A stretch of DNA of 64,000 nucleotides from Rhodoblastus sp963736175 (GTDB taxonomy: Bacteria; Pseudomonadota; Alphaproteobacteria; Rhizobiales; Beijerinckiaceae): positions 1 to 64,000 of the forward strand of contig CAVTNU010000036.1 of the NCBI GenBank assembly GCA_963736175.1. The letters run 5' to 3'. Of the stretch, positions 47,353 through 56,967 are shown in pieces. A program made the position numbers and the translations under genes. Numbering within the stretch: the first letter of the stretch is position 1; each line of letters begins with the position of its first letter. Below the pieces are notes generated by a model. That model did no database searches and was not told where the DNA came from. It saw only the letters and a list, made by a program, of their open reading frames with translations.

Positions 47353-49248
47353 CTATTGCGCCGCGCCAGCGAAATTGATCTCGTCGTCGATATCCTGATC
47401 CTGTTCGGCCCGACGCAATTTTTCCTCCGCTTCGTCGGCTTCGCGCTGACGGCTCCACAGCGCGGCGTAGAGACCGCCCTTCGCCAGCAGCGCTTCATGG
47501 GTTCCGCGCTCGGCTATGGTCCCGCGGTCGAGAACCAGGATTTCGTCGGCGTTGACCACCGTCGACAGCCGGTGCGCGATGACGATGGTGGTTCGATCCT
47601 TGGAAATGCGATCGAGCGCCGTCTGGATTTCGCGCTCGGTAAATGTGTCGAGCGCGCTGGTCGCCTCGTCGAGCACGAGGATCGGAGGACCTTTCAAGAT
47701 CGTGCGTGCGATGGCGACGCGCTGCTTTTCGCCGCCCGACAATTTCAGGCCGCGTTCGCCTACTTGCGCCTTGAAACCGCCGGGCGCGCTTTCGATGAAG
47801 CGGTCGATCCGGGCGAGGGCCGCGGCTTCGAGAATTTCTTCGTCCGTGGCGTCCCATCGACCGTAGCGGATGTTGTAGCGGATTGAATCGTTGAACAGCA
47901 CAGTGTCCTGCGGCACCATGCCGAGGTTGTCGCGCAGCGATTTCTGCGTCACATGGGCTATGTCCTGCCCGTCGATCAGAATCCGGCCCTGCTGCGGCTC
48001 GTAGAAGCGGAAAATCAGTCGCGACAGCGTCGATTTGCCGGCGCCCGACGGCCCGACGATGGCGATGGTCCGGCCGGCGGGAACCTCGAAGTCGACGCCG
48101 CGCAGGATCGGCCGCGCCGGATCGTAAGCGAAAACGATGTTCTCGAATTTCACCGCGCCGCGCGTCACCTTGAGCGGAACGGCGTCCGGCGCGTCGGCGA
48201 TCTCGGCGTGCTGGTCGAGAATGCCGAACATCATCTCGACGTCGATCACCGCCTGTTTCACCTCGCGGTACAACATGCCCATGAAATTCAGCGGCTGGTA
48301 GAGCTGGATCATCATGGCGTTGATCATGACAAAATCGCCGATGCTGTGGCGCCCGCCCTGAATGTCGCGCACGCACAGGATCATCACAGCGGCGAGGCCG
48401 ATAGCGAAAATCGCCGCCTGGCCGAAATTGAGCACGGCCAGCGACACGTAGCTTTTAACGCTGTTGCGCTCGTATCGCGCCATCGACTTGTCGTAACGCC
48501 CGGCCTCCCGCGTCTCGGCGCCGAAATATTTCACCGTCTCGAAATTCAGAAGCGAGTTCATAGCCTTGGTGTTGGCGTCCGAATCGCTGTCATTCATCGA
48601 CCGACGAATGTCGATCCGCCAATCCGTCGTCTTGGTCGTGTAGGCCATGTAGGCCAGGATCATGACAAGGGTGACGAGCGCGTAGAGCCAATCGAACTGG
48701 ATAAACAAGACGGCGAGAATGAGGGAAAATTCCAGCGCCGTCGGCAGGCCGGTGATCATCACCATGCGCACCAGCGTCTCGATGGCGTTGCGGCCGCGCT
48801 CAAGCACCCGCGTCAGGCCGCCCGTCTTGCGCTCCAGATGATAACGCAGCGACAACTGGTGCAGATGGATAAACACATCGCTGGCGAGGCCGCGCACGGC
48901 GTGCATGGTCACGGCGGCGAACAGGCCGTCGCGCGCCTGCGTCAGACCAGCCATGACGATACGCATTAGGCCATAAAGCGCCGTCAACGCCACCGGACCT
49001 GCGACGATCAGCAGGCTTGGCGTAGCGGCGTTGGCGCCCGTCAGCGCGTCCGTGGCCCATTTGAACGAATAGGGCACGGCGACAGTCACGAGTTTGGCCA
49101 GCGCCATCAGAACCACCGCGCCGACGATGCGCCAGCGCAGATCGCGCCGCCGCGCCGGCCACAAATAGGGCCAAAGTCGTCTAAAGACGGCTCGCGTGTC
49201 CGGCGTGGGCCGATCTCCGTCGGCGGCTGTCGAAGCAAGGTGTCGCAT
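47353..49248 (-). CDS. Atm1-type ABC exporter (heavy-metal/glutathione conjugate family)
   Basis: 631 residues, a half-transporter. An N-terminal six-helix membrane domain (about 40-345) includes YHLERKTGGLTRVLERGRNA and NSLLNFETVKYFGAETREAG, characteristic of Atm1/HMT1 proteins. The ATPase domain has Walker A GPSGAGKST, signature LSGGEKQR and Walker B ILVLDEATSALD. Bacterial relatives export glutathione-bound metals or iron-sulfur precursors. The C-terminal tail is Glu/Asp-rich. It probably homodimerises. Confidence 0.88.
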   Translation of the reverse strand: MRHLASTAADGDRPTPDTRAVFRRLWPYLWPARRRDLRWRIVGAVVLMALAKLVTVAVPYSFKWATDALTGANAATPSLLIVAGPVALTALYGLMRIVMAGLTQARDGLFAAVTMHAVRGLASDVFIHLHQLSLRYHLERKTGGLTRVLERGRNAIETLVRMVMITGLPTALEFSLILAVLFIQFDWLYALVTLVMILAYMAYTTKTTDWRIDIRRSMNDSDSDANTKAMNSLLNFETVKYFGAETREAGRYDKSMARYERNSVKSYVSLAVLNFGQAAIFAIGLAAVMILCVRDIQGGRHSIGDFVMINAMMIQLYQPLNFMGMLYREVKQAVIDVEMMFGILDQHAEIADAPDAVPLKVTRGAVKFENIVFAYDPARPILRGVDFEVPAGRTIAIVGPSGAGKSTLSRLIFRFYEPQQGRILIDGQDIAHVTQKSLRDNLGMVPQDTVLFNDSIRYNIRYGRWDATDEEILEAAALARIDRFIESAPGGFKAQVGERGLKLSGGEKQRVAIARTILKGPPILVLDEATSALDTFTEREIQTALDRISKDRTTIVIAHRLSTVVNADEILVLDRGTIAERGTHEALLAKGGLYAALWSRQREADEAEEKLRRAEQDQDIDDEINFAGAAQ

Positions 49249-49319
49249 GCAAGCGATATAGTCTCTCGCGCGTCAAAACGCCATGGTCGACGAAAAACCG
49301 CTTGATCAATACCGATACC

Positions 49320-49727
49320 CTAGAACCGCGTCAGGGCCCCGACCAGAGCCGCCGCCATAAAGACGACGACAAGAGCGCCCAGCCGATGCTGCCAAAGGTC
49401 GCATTTTCGCGCGCGCTCGACCTCGCCAAGCCGGTAGGCTTTGGCGCGCGCCAGCACGAAACCGACGCAGAAAATATTGAACGCGACGGCGAACAGGCCG
49501 GCGCCAATCATCAACTGCGAGGCGTTGACGCCGGTTCGTAGCAACAGCACGCCGCTGACCAACGCCGCCAGAAACGCCGGCGTTTCGACCGTCAGATCGA
49601 CAAGCACGTGCAGATCGGCGACGGCCGGCGTCCATTCCGGCTTGCCGTTCAACCGATGCTCGAAGGCGGTTTCGACCGCGACGCAGCCGATCCAGACGCC
49701 AAGCGCCATCAGATGCAATGTCAGCAT
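49320..49727 (-). CDS. Small membrane protein with four helices, 135 aa
   Basis: The ATG at 49727 follows GGAGGGG directly, which fixes the start; longer frames add 63 non-hydrophobic residues. Four predicted membrane helices lie at about 2-22, 44-64, 73-93 and 112-132. The first carries HLMALGVWIGCVAVETAFEH and the second begins LVDLTVETPAFLAALVSG. The conserved-looking His and Glu in the membrane may bind a cofactor. The family is not recognised with confidence. Confidence 0.6.
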   Translation of the reverse strand: MLTLHLMALGVWIGCVAVETAFEHRLNGKPEWTPAVADLHVLVDLTVETPAFLAALVSGVLLLRTGVNASQLMIGAGLFAVAFNIFCVGFVLARAKAYRLGEVERARKCDLWQHRLGALVVVFMAAALVGALTRF

Positions 49728-49749
49728 GTCCCCTCCAAATACCCGGACT

Positions 49750-50400
49750 TCAGCGGTGCAGCGTCGCGGCGTCCGCAAGTTCCGGCGCGAGAAAGGCGTG
49801 CGGCTTGCATCGTCCGTATTTGCCTTTGAACGCGTTGTCCCAAAGACGCAGCGCCTCCGCCTCGCTGGCGGCGGTGACAAAAACCGGAGTTGTCGCGGGC
49901 AGGCCTTTGCGATCAAGGCAAGCGATCCAATAGAGCCGCAAATGTCGGGGATTATCCGTGCGCGCCGTCCTGAACAGATCGGCCGCGTCGCACACGGAGT
50001 CTTGCAACGCGATCAACTCGGCCTTTTCAGGCTCCTGCGCGCCGGAGATGGCTTGCGCCCACAAATTGAGGCTGGCCGCTTGGTAAAGATCGCCGGCGAG
50101 ACTGCGGGCGCGGCGCAACGGCACGGGAATAGCCAGGCTCGAACGCGGTTTCGCCGCGGCGTTCGCCTGGCCGCCGCCAGTTTTCCCCGTCGCCTTTTTT
50201 GCGGAAGCCTTTTTGGCCGACCTTTTTTTGATCGCCGCGCTCTCATGAATGTTTTTCGGCGTCAAAGCATTCTTGCCGGCGCGCGGCTTGGCTTCGCCCG
50301 CGTTCGCGGACCGCTTCGCCGTCTCTGCGCCATCGGACGACACGTCGGAGCCGTTCGCAAGTTTCTGTTTTTTCGCCTTTTTTACCATTATCGACGCCAT
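49750..50400 (-). CDS. Lysine/alanine-rich N-terminus fused to an unknown C-terminal domain, 216 aa
   Basis: Residues 1-80 are rich in Lys, Ala, Ser and Gly, with KKRSAKKASAKKATGKTGGG resembling histone H1-like tails. Residues 92-216 are a different, folded-looking domain with LAGDLYQAASLNLWAQAISG, LRLYWIACLDRKGLPATTPV and EAEALRLWDNAFKGKYGRCK. An ATG four codons inside has GGGGGA better placed (11 nt) and may be the true start. It ends 22 bp before the small membrane protein gene. Nucleic-acid binding by the tail is a guess. Confidence 0.55.
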   Translation of the reverse strand: MASIMVKKAKKQKLANGSDVSSDGAETAKRSANAGEAKPRAGKNALTPKNIHESAAIKKRSAKKASAKKATGKTGGGQANAAAKPRSSLAIPVPLRRARSLAGDLYQAASLNLWAQAISGAQEPEKAELIALQDSVCDAADLFRTARTDNPRHLRLYWIACLDRKGLPATTPVFVTAASEAEALRLWDNAFKGKYGRCKPHAFLAPELADAATLHR

Positions 50401-50480
50401 CCCCCAAATCGTCGCGCTCCGATCGCCGGCCGGATCATTGTGTCCTCGCCGCGCCGCGCCGGCAAGTTGGCGCGATCACC

Positions 50481-50990
50481 TTAGACCCGCGCGCGCGCCA
50501 GCATGCGCCGAACCAAGATAGCGTGGATCGGAGCCACCGGCGCCATGTAGATCTTCCCGAGCAGATTATGCGTTTCGACCAACGTCGAGACGGTAAAGGC
50601 GCCAGGCGAGCTGGCGAGCTTAAGAACCGACACGCGCACGTCGAGATGGGAGTCATCGATGCCGAGCACCAGTTCGTCCGGGGTGTCGGCAAAAATCGAG
50701 AAAATGCCAAACCGCTCGCCAACGCCGTAATCTTCGGGACGCCGGCGCGAGGCGGCGCTCAAGGCGCCGACGTCCTTGAGGCCGATCAGCCTGGCGAGAC
50801 GATTGCGCAGGCTCATCAAGAATTCCGCCCATTTTGGCGTCGTCTGCGCGGCGCGCCAGAAGATCGCCTTGGGGCTTGCCGCCGGATTTTGCAATTCGGC
50901 GCGCCATGAATCGTGAAAATAGGCGCGCGCCAGCATCGGCGCGAGCAAACTCTGTTCAGGAAAATCCGTCGCCTCCACATTGGCCGCCAT
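50481..50990 (-). CDS. DUF2867-like protein, 169 aa
   Basis: The sequence pattern fits DUF2867: an N-terminal LARAYFHDSWRAELQNP, then GVGERFGIFSIFADTPDELV and GIDDSHLDVRVSVLKL, and a C-terminal THNLLGKIYMAPVAPIHAIL helix. The family has a lipid-binding-like fold in some annotations, but its function is unknown. No signal peptide. Same strand as the Lys-rich protein downstream. Confidence 0.6.
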   Translation of the reverse strand: MAANVEATDFPEQSLLAPMLARAYFHDSWRAELQNPAASPKAIFWRAAQTTPKWAEFLMSLRNRLARLIGLKDVGALSAASRRRPEDYGVGERFGIFSIFADTPDELVLGIDDSHLDVRVSVLKLASSPGAFTVSTLVETHNLLGKIYMAPVAPIHAILVRRMLARARV

Positions 50991-51381
50991 CTTGCGCGCT
51001 TCTCCTTACGCCCCGCCTTGATGGCGCCAGATTGCGACCGAACCAATCGTCTGGCAAGCAAATGCGGCCGGCCAGCGTTCGCCAAAAAGTCATTAACGTC
51101 GCGCATTAGGCTTCAGCGGCGAAAGACCTTGCCTGGACGGCGGGTTTCTTATTGACTTGGGAGGCGCCACGCGAAAAGTTGAGCGGCTTTTCGGATAAAA
51201 TATACTGCTAAACAAAGAGCTAGAATGCTCATTCTGATTCGTGCGAGCAAAAAATCTAGCACCCGGGAGACTTTCGCCATTTCGTCGTGTCCAACAGGCG
51301 GACAAATGGCAATGAACTCCTGAAACTTCGCCTCGACGTCGGCGTTTCGGTTTTCACAACAGCATAGGCAGGCTCGAATAG
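50991..51381. other. Upstream region of the RND efflux operon
   Basis: 391 bp without a credible gene. It contains the promoter-like pair at 51179-51206, an AGAAT-gctc-ATTCT dyad at about 51221-51236 just downstream of it, and AT-rich DNA. The dyad near a start site could be an operator. No regulator gene is adjacent. Confidence 0.5.
51179..51206 (+). promoter_or_regulatory. Candidate sigma70 promoter for the RND operon
   Basis: TTGAGC at 51179-51184, 16-bp spacer, TATACT at 51201-51206. It lies about 175 bp upstream of the pump gene in AT-rich DNA, leaving a long untranslated leader. Confidence 0.45.
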
Positions 51382-54300
51382 ATGGGCATAGTCAGGTTTG
51401 CGCTGCGATTTCCGCATACTTTTTATGTTCTGGCGGCGCTGATCGCCTTTCTCGGCGCGATCGCCATTCGCACGATGCCGGCGGATATCTTCCCGGAAAT
51501 CAATATCCCGGTCGTCACCGTGATCTGGACGTACACCGGCCTGTCGACGCCGGAAATGGAACAGCGCGTCACCACCTACAGCCAATTCGCCATCAGTTCG
51601 AATGTCAACGGCATCAAGAACATGGAGGCGCAAACGCTGAACGGCCTGTCGGTGCAGAAGATCTATTTCCAGTCCGACGTCAATCTCGACCTCGCCATTT
51701 CGCAGATCGTCGCCGCGACCAATTCGATCCGCGCCATCATGCCGCCGGGCATCCAGCCGCCCGTCATCGTTCAATACAACGCCTCATCCGTGCCGGTGCT
51801 GCAACTGGCTCTCAGTTCCGACACGATGAGCGAACAACAGCTCTACGACTATGGCATCTACCGCGTGCGTCAGGGGCTGGCGCCCGTGCCCGGCGTCACC
51901 CTGCCGACGCCCGCGGGCGGCAAATACCGGCAGATCATGGTCGATCTCGATCCGGCCAAGTTGACGGCGCGCGGCCTGACGCCGATCGACGTGGTCAACG
52001 CCGTCAATGCGCAGAACCTCACCGTGCCCTCGGGAACGGCCAAGATCGGCGATACACAATACATCGTGCGCACCAACGCCACGCCTTCCAGCATCGACGA
52101 ACTCAACGACATTCCGATCAAAACGGTCAACGGCGCGACCGTTTTCGTCCGGGACGTCGGCCAGGTCCACGACGGCTGGCTCGTGCAACAGAACATCGTC
52201 CACGAGAACGGACGGCGCTCGGTGCTGCTCTCGATCATCAAGAATGGCAACGCCTCGACGCTTAACGTCGTCAACGGCGTGCGCAGGGCGCTCGACACGC
52301 TGCGCGCCGCCGCCCCGCCCGGCCTGAAGATCGGCGAATTATTCGATCAATCGGTGTTCGTGCGCGAAGCCGTGCGCGGCGTGGCGCGCGAGGGTCTGAT
52401 CGCGGCGGGACTGACGGCGCTGATGATCCTGCTGTTTCTGGGCTCGTGGCGCTCGACTCTGGTGGTGATGATCTCGATCCCGCTGTCGATCCTGACCTCG
52501 CTGGTCGTCCTGCATTTCCTCGGCTACACGATCAATACGATGACCCTGGGCGGACTGGCGCTGGCCGTCGGCATTCTGGTCGACGATTCGACCGTCACCA
52601 TCGAGAACACGCACCGCCTGCTGACCGAAGAGGGCGAACCATTGCCGCGCGCCACCCTGCATGGCGCCGCCGGCATCGCCGTTCCCACCCTGGTTTCAAC
52701 GCTGGCGATCTGCTGCGTCTTCACCTCCGTCGTCTTCCTCGAAGGACCGGCAAAATTCCTGTTCACCCCGCTCGGTTTGGCGGTGGTTTTCGCCATGCTC
52801 GCCTCTTACGGCCTGTCGCGCACCTTGACGCCGATAACGATCGGCCTGCTGCTCAAGCATGAAGCGCCGCACGGACAAACGCCGTCAAACCTGTTCGGCC
52901 GCGTCAATCACGCGTTCGAACAGGGCTTCGAACGCATGCGCGCCGGCTATGTCGAAACCTTGACCTATCTGGTGCGGAGCCGCTCCTTGATTCCGATCGC
53001 CTGTCTCGGCGTTCTGCTGCTCGGCGCTTTTTCTTATATTTTCATCGGCCGCGACTTTTTCCCCGCCATCGACGGCGGCCAGATCCAGCTGCATGTGCGC
53101 GCGCCGGCCGGCACCCGCATCGACGCCACGGAATCCCTGTTCGCGGCGGTCGAGGGGAAAATCCGCGAGATTATTCCGCCGCAGGATCGCGAACTCATCG
53201 TCGACAATATCGGTCTGCCCGCCAGATCTTATAATCTGGCTTTCGCGGACGGCACGACCATCGGCGTCAACGACGGCGAGATCTACGTCGCCCTGAAGGA
53301 GGGCCACGCGCCAACGCAGGATTACGTCGCCAAACTGCGCGTCGCCCTGCGCAAGGATTTCCCGCAGGCCGTATTCTATTTCCAGGCCGCGGACATGGTG
53401 ACGCAAATTCTCAATTTCGGTCTGCCGGCGCAGATCGACGTGCGTACGGTCGGCTATGACCGCGGCAATAATCTGCGCGTCGCCCTCGAACTGCAAAGAC
53501 GTCTTGCCGCCATTCCTGGCGTCGTCGACGCGCACCTTCAGCAAGAAGTGGACGCGCCGGCCTTTCTGGCGAGGATCGACCGCGCCAGGGCGGCGCAGCT
53601 CGGTTTGAACGCCGGCGTTGTCGCCAATAACCTCAACGTCTCGCTCAGTTCGTCGGTGCAGGTCTCGCCCAATTTCTGGACAGACCCCAAATCCGGCATT
53701 CCCTATTTTCTCGCCGTCCAGACGCCCGAGCCCAAGGTCGCCTCGTTAAACGACTTGGGCAACACGCCCGTCCTCGCGGCGGGACCTGCCCAAGGCGACA
53801 CCGGCCTGTTGAGCAATGTCGCGACGTTCCGGCGCGAATCGACGCCGACCAACGCCAACCAGACCAATATCCAGCCGGTCTATGAGATATTCGCCAATCT
53901 CCAGGGCCGCGATCTTGGCTCGGCCGCGACGGAAATTGATCGAGTCATCGCCGACCTCAAGGGACAGTTGAAGCCGGGCAATACGATCCAGGTCGTCGGC
54001 CAGATCGACAGCATGAATTCCTCTTTCCACAATCTGGGCGTAGGTCTGCTGTTCGCCTCCGTACTGGTCTACCTGCTGATGGTGGTCAACTACCAGAACT
54101 TCGCCGATCCGTTCGTCGTCATTCTGGCTTTGCCGGCGACTTTCTGCGGCATTCTGGCGATGCTCTTCGTCTCCGGCACGACGCTCAACGTGCCCTCGCT
54201 GATGGGGGCGATCATGGCGGTCGGCGTCGCCTCGGCCAATTCGATCCTTCTTGTCACCTTCGCCCGCGAGCAGCAGCTTTTGGGACGCACGTCCGTTCAG

Positions 54301-54558
54301 GCCGCCATCGACGCCGGCTACACCCGCATACGTCCAGTGCTGATGACGGCGGCGGCGATGATCGTCGGCATGATCCCGATGGCGATCGGCGGCGGCGGCG
54401 AGGAACAGAACGCCGCGCTGGCGCGCGCGGTGATTGGCGGCCTGGCGTTCGCGACGCCGACGACGCTGTTGATCGTGCCCTATCTTTTCGCCGTATTGCG
54501 CAAGAACAATGACGGCAAGAGCGCCCATGGCGTGTTCGAGGAGACATTGCTGCAATGA
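51382..54558 (+). CDS. RND efflux pump inner-membrane subunit
   Basis: 1058 residues. The N-terminal helix is in MGIVRFALRFPHTFYVLAAL, followed by the first porter domain. The fourth-helix motif ILVDDSTVTIEN carries the D401-D402 proton-relay pair, with repeated topology in the second half (VLVYLLMVVNYQNFADPFVV, GVASANSILLVTFAREQQLL). It belongs to the AcrB-like superfamily and exports small molecules using the proton gradient. The pump gene precedes the adaptor gene, the reverse of acrAB. No outer-membrane channel gene follows. The substrate cannot be told. Confidence 0.9.
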   Translation: MGIVRFALRFPHTFYVLAALIAFLGAIAIRTMPADIFPEINIPVVTVIWTYTGLSTPEMEQRVTTYSQFAISSNVNGIKNMEAQTLNGLSVQKIYFQSDVNLDLAISQIVAATNSIRAIMPPGIQPPVIVQYNASSVPVLQLALSSDTMSEQQLYDYGIYRVRQGLAPVPGVTLPTPAGGKYRQIMVDLDPAKLTARGLTPIDVVNAVNAQNLTVPSGTAKIGDTQYIVRTNATPSSIDELNDIPIKTVNGATVFVRDVGQVHDGWLVQQNIVHENGRRSVLLSIIKNGNASTLNVVNGVRRALDTLRAAAPPGLKIGELFDQSVFVREAVRGVAREGLIAAGLTALMILLFLGSWRSTLVVMISIPLSILTSLVVLHFLGYTINTMTLGGLALAVGILVDDSTVTIENTHRLLTEEGEPLPRATLHGAAGIAVPTLVSTLAICCVFTSVVFLEGPAKFLFTPLGLAVVFAMLASYGLSRTLTPITIGLLLKHEAPHGQTPSNLFGRVNHAFEQGFERMRAGYVETLTYLVRSRSLIPIACLGVLLLGAFSYIFIGRDFFPAIDGGQIQLHVRAPAGTRIDATESLFAAVEGKIREIIPPQDRELIVDNIGLPARSYNLAFADGTTIGVNDGEIYVALKEGHAPTQDYVAKLRVALRKDFPQAVFYFQAADMVTQILNFGLPAQIDVRTVGYDRGNNLRVALELQRRLAAIPGVVDAHLQQEVDAPAFLARIDRARAAQLGLNAGVVANNLNVSLSSSVQVSPNFWTDPKSGIPYFLAVQTPEPKVASLNDLGNTPVLAAGPAQGDTGLLSNVATFRRESTPTNANQTNIQPVYEIFANLQGRDLGSAATEIDRVIADLKGQLKPGNTIQVVGQIDSMNSSFHNLGVGLLFASVLVYLLMVVNYQNFADPFVVILALPATFCGILAMLFVSGTTLNVPSLMGAIMAVGVASANSILLVTFAREQQLLGRTSVQAAIDAGYTRIRPVLMTAAAMIVGMIPMAIGGGGEEQNAALARAVIGGLAFATPTTLLIVPYLFAVLRKNNDGKSAHGVFEETLLQ

Positions 54559-55847
54559 CGGAAGACGGTTCGAGGCCGAAGCCGGACGAGGGGCGAGACC
54601 ATGCCAGCGATCATGGGCCGCATGCGCACGCCCATTTCGTCGCCCCTCCGATCGACGCGACGCTGAGCCCCGGAGCCAGGCGACTGGGCCTGATCGCGCT
54701 GGCTTTGCTGGCCGCCGCGATGGCGCTTGGCGGCGTCCGCGAAGCCTTGCGTCGGTATGAGACAGCGAAGGCCGCCGAACAATTCCGAACCCTAACGCCG
54801 CGCGTGAACGCCGCCCAGGTGCGCGCCAGTTCGCAAGCGATCAAGGTCACGCTGACGGGCGCCACGGAGGCCTTCGCCGCCGCCGACATTTACGCCCGCG
54901 CCAATGGTTATATCGAGAGCCGCTATGTCGACATCGGCCAGCACGTCAAGGCCGGCGAGATTCTGGCGCAATTGAGCGCGCCCGAGCTTGAGCATCAGGT
55001 CGCCCAGGCGCAAGCAACTCTTGCGCAGTCGCAGGCCGCGCTGGCGCAAAGCAACGCCAATTCCAGGCTGGCGGAAGCCACCAACGCGCGCTCCGCCGTT
55101 CTGGTCAAAAAGGGATGGGTGACGGCGCAGCAAGGCGACACCGACCGCCTCGGCTTGGAAGCGCAGAAAGCCGCCGTCAACGCGGCGCAGGCCAACATCG
55201 ACGCCCAGCGCAACGCATATGACGCGCTCAAGCAGCAGAGAGATTACCTGCGCGTGACGGCGCCGTTCGACGGCGTGGTGACGCAGCGGCGCGTCGACAC
55301 GGGATCGCTGGTGCAATCGGGCGCGACATTGATGTTCACGCTGATGCAGAACACAGTCATCCGGGTGCAGGTCAATGTCCCGCAGGATCAGGCTTTCGGC
55401 CTGACTCCCGGGCTCGACGCGAAAATCCGCGTTCCCGAGATGCCGGATCGGGATTTTACCGGCAAGGTCTCCCGTATCGCCGAAGCCTTACAGCAAGGCA
55501 CGCGCACCTTGCTGGCCGAAATCGACGTGCCCAACCCCGACGGCGCGCTTGAGCCCGGCGCCTATTGCGCCGTCGAACTGAACATTCCGCGCAAGACGCC
55601 GGCCCTGCTCGTTCCCGCCGAAGCCATCATCTTCAATCGCGACGGCGTGCAAACGGCGGTGGTGGAGAACGGCGTCGCGCATTTGCGTAAAATCGACGTC
55701 GCGCGCGATTTCGGAACGCAGGTCGAAGCCCGCTCGGGCGTCAAGGCCGGCGATATGGTGATCCTCAACCCCAACGTCGATCTCGTTGACGGCGCGCCGG
55801 TCGAGATCGCGCCGCCGCCCGCCGCCGCCGCCGCCAAAGCGCCCTAG
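54555..55847 (+). CDS. RND efflux periplasmic adaptor subunit
   Basis: 430 residues, coupled to the pump by an ATGA overlap. The cytoplasmic N-terminus has His at 16, 20, 23, 25 and 27 (DHASDHGPHAHAHF), unusual for an adaptor. A membrane anchor (about 44-60) is followed by a lipoyl-like domain (SRYVDIGQHVKAGEILAQLS), an alpha-hairpin (about 150-235), a beta-barrel and a membrane-proximal domain. It bridges the pump and an outer-membrane channel. The C-terminus ends with an Ala/Pro run. Confidence 0.88.
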   Translation: MTEDGSRPKPDEGRDHASDHGPHAHAHFVAPPIDATLSPGARRLGLIALALLAAAMALGGVREALRRYETAKAAEQFRTLTPRVNAAQVRASSQAIKVTLTGATEAFAAADIYARANGYIESRYVDIGQHVKAGEILAQLSAPELEHQVAQAQATLAQSQAALAQSNANSRLAEATNARSAVLVKKGWVTAQQGDTDRLGLEAQKAAVNAAQANIDAQRNAYDALKQQRDYLRVTAPFDGVVTQRRVDTGSLVQSGATLMFTLMQNTVIRVQVNVPQDQAFGLTPGLDAKIRVPEMPDRDFTGKVSRIAEALQQGTRTLLAEIDVPNPDGALEPGAYCAVELNIPRKTPALLVPAEAIIFNRDGVQTAVVENGVAHLRKIDVARDFGTQVEARSGVKAGDMVILNPNVDLVDGAPVEIAPPPAAAAAKAP

Positions 55848-55858
55848 GACCTTAGGCT

Positions 55859-56791
55859 CTAAGGCCCAAGAAAAACCAGCAACGCCGAAATGGTGAAAAA
55901 CGACAAGACCGTCGCCGTCATCAGCACCGCGGCGCCGATCTGCTCCTGGCCATAAGGGCGCCCGATCAGCGGGAAGATGGTGAAAACCGGCGCGGCGGCG
56001 AAGATCAGCATCGCCTTCTTCATGTCGCCATCGAGCGCGGGCGTGAGCTTGAGCGCCGCGACGACGGCAAGCGGGTGCAAGATCAGCTTGCCCGCGACGA
56101 TCCGGCTGATGTCGCCGACCATCCCCATGAGCCGCAGGCCGAACAAGGCGCCGCCGACGACGAACAGAGCGACGGCGCCCGACGCGCCCGCCAGCAGATC
56201 TATGGTTCGGCTCAACGCCACAGGAGGCTTCAGGCCCGTCAAAGCCGCGCCAAGACCGCAAAGGATGGCGATAATCAGCGGGTTTTTCGCGAGCCGGCCG
56301 GCCAGATGGACGAGGATCGAGCCGATCCCCTTGCCCTTGTGCTCGCCGAATTCGGCGAGGACCAGGGCCAACGGGAAGATCACGGCGTTTTCGACGATCA
56401 TTTGCAGCGCCAGCGCCGCGCCGATAGTGGGCCCCAAAAACAGCGAGACGATCGGATAGCCGATAAAGCCGGAGTTCGACAGCGAGGAGCCAAGCGCCTG
56501 GATAGCGCTGGCGGTCACACTGGCGCCGGCGAAAACGCGCGCGGCGGCGAACGCCACGGCGAACACGAAAAGCGAGGCGAGCGACAGAGCGAGCAGATAG
56601 TCCCAATTGACGATTTCGCCCGGAGAGCGCTGGTAAAGCGAACGAAAAATCAACGCCGGCAAGGCGAACCGGATGACGAACTGCCCCAACGCGGCTATAT
56701 CGGCGCGGCTGGTCACGGCAAAGCGCGTCGATGCGTAACCGAGCGCGATCAAACAAAAGATCGGCAGGGTGATCGAAAGCACATCCAGCAT
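55859..56791 (-). CDS. AEC-family transporter (auxin efflux carrier-like)
   Basis: 310 residues, about ten membrane helices. It starts LDVLSITLPIFCLIALGYAS and contains the mid-membrane SLSNSGFIGYPIVSLFLGP with the conserved Asn/Gly/Pro region, and NPLIIAILCGLGAAL in the second half. AEC carriers in bacteria often move malonate or other organic acids. The substrate is unknown. It is convergent with the RND adaptor gene, 11 bp apart. Confidence 0.82.
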   Translation of the reverse strand: MLDVLSITLPIFCLIALGYASTRFAVTSRADIAALGQFVIRFALPALIFRSLYQRSPGEIVNWDYLLALSLASLFVFAVAFAAARVFAGASVTASAIQALGSSLSNSGFIGYPIVSLFLGPTIGAALALQMIVENAVIFPLALVLAEFGEHKGKGIGSILVHLAGRLAKNPLIIAILCGLGAALTGLKPPVALSRTIDLLAGASGAVALFVVGGALFGLRLMGMVGDISRIVAGKLILHPLAVVAALKLTPALDGDMKKAMLIFAAAPVFTIFPLIGRPYGQEQIGAAVLMTATVLSFFTISALLVFLGP

Positions 56792-56967
56792 TGTTTCGCG
56801 CCCCGAGGTCGGCGTTCCCGCGCGCTCGCCCGACGCCTGAGAGCGCGAGGGCGAGGCCGGACGGCTCGCAATAAGTATACAGAAGCTTGCGACGGATGAT
56901 CAGCCAAATTACGCCGCGCCGGCGCAAATCGACATTGCGTCCGATGAAAGCCGGGCGGCGGGCCGGG

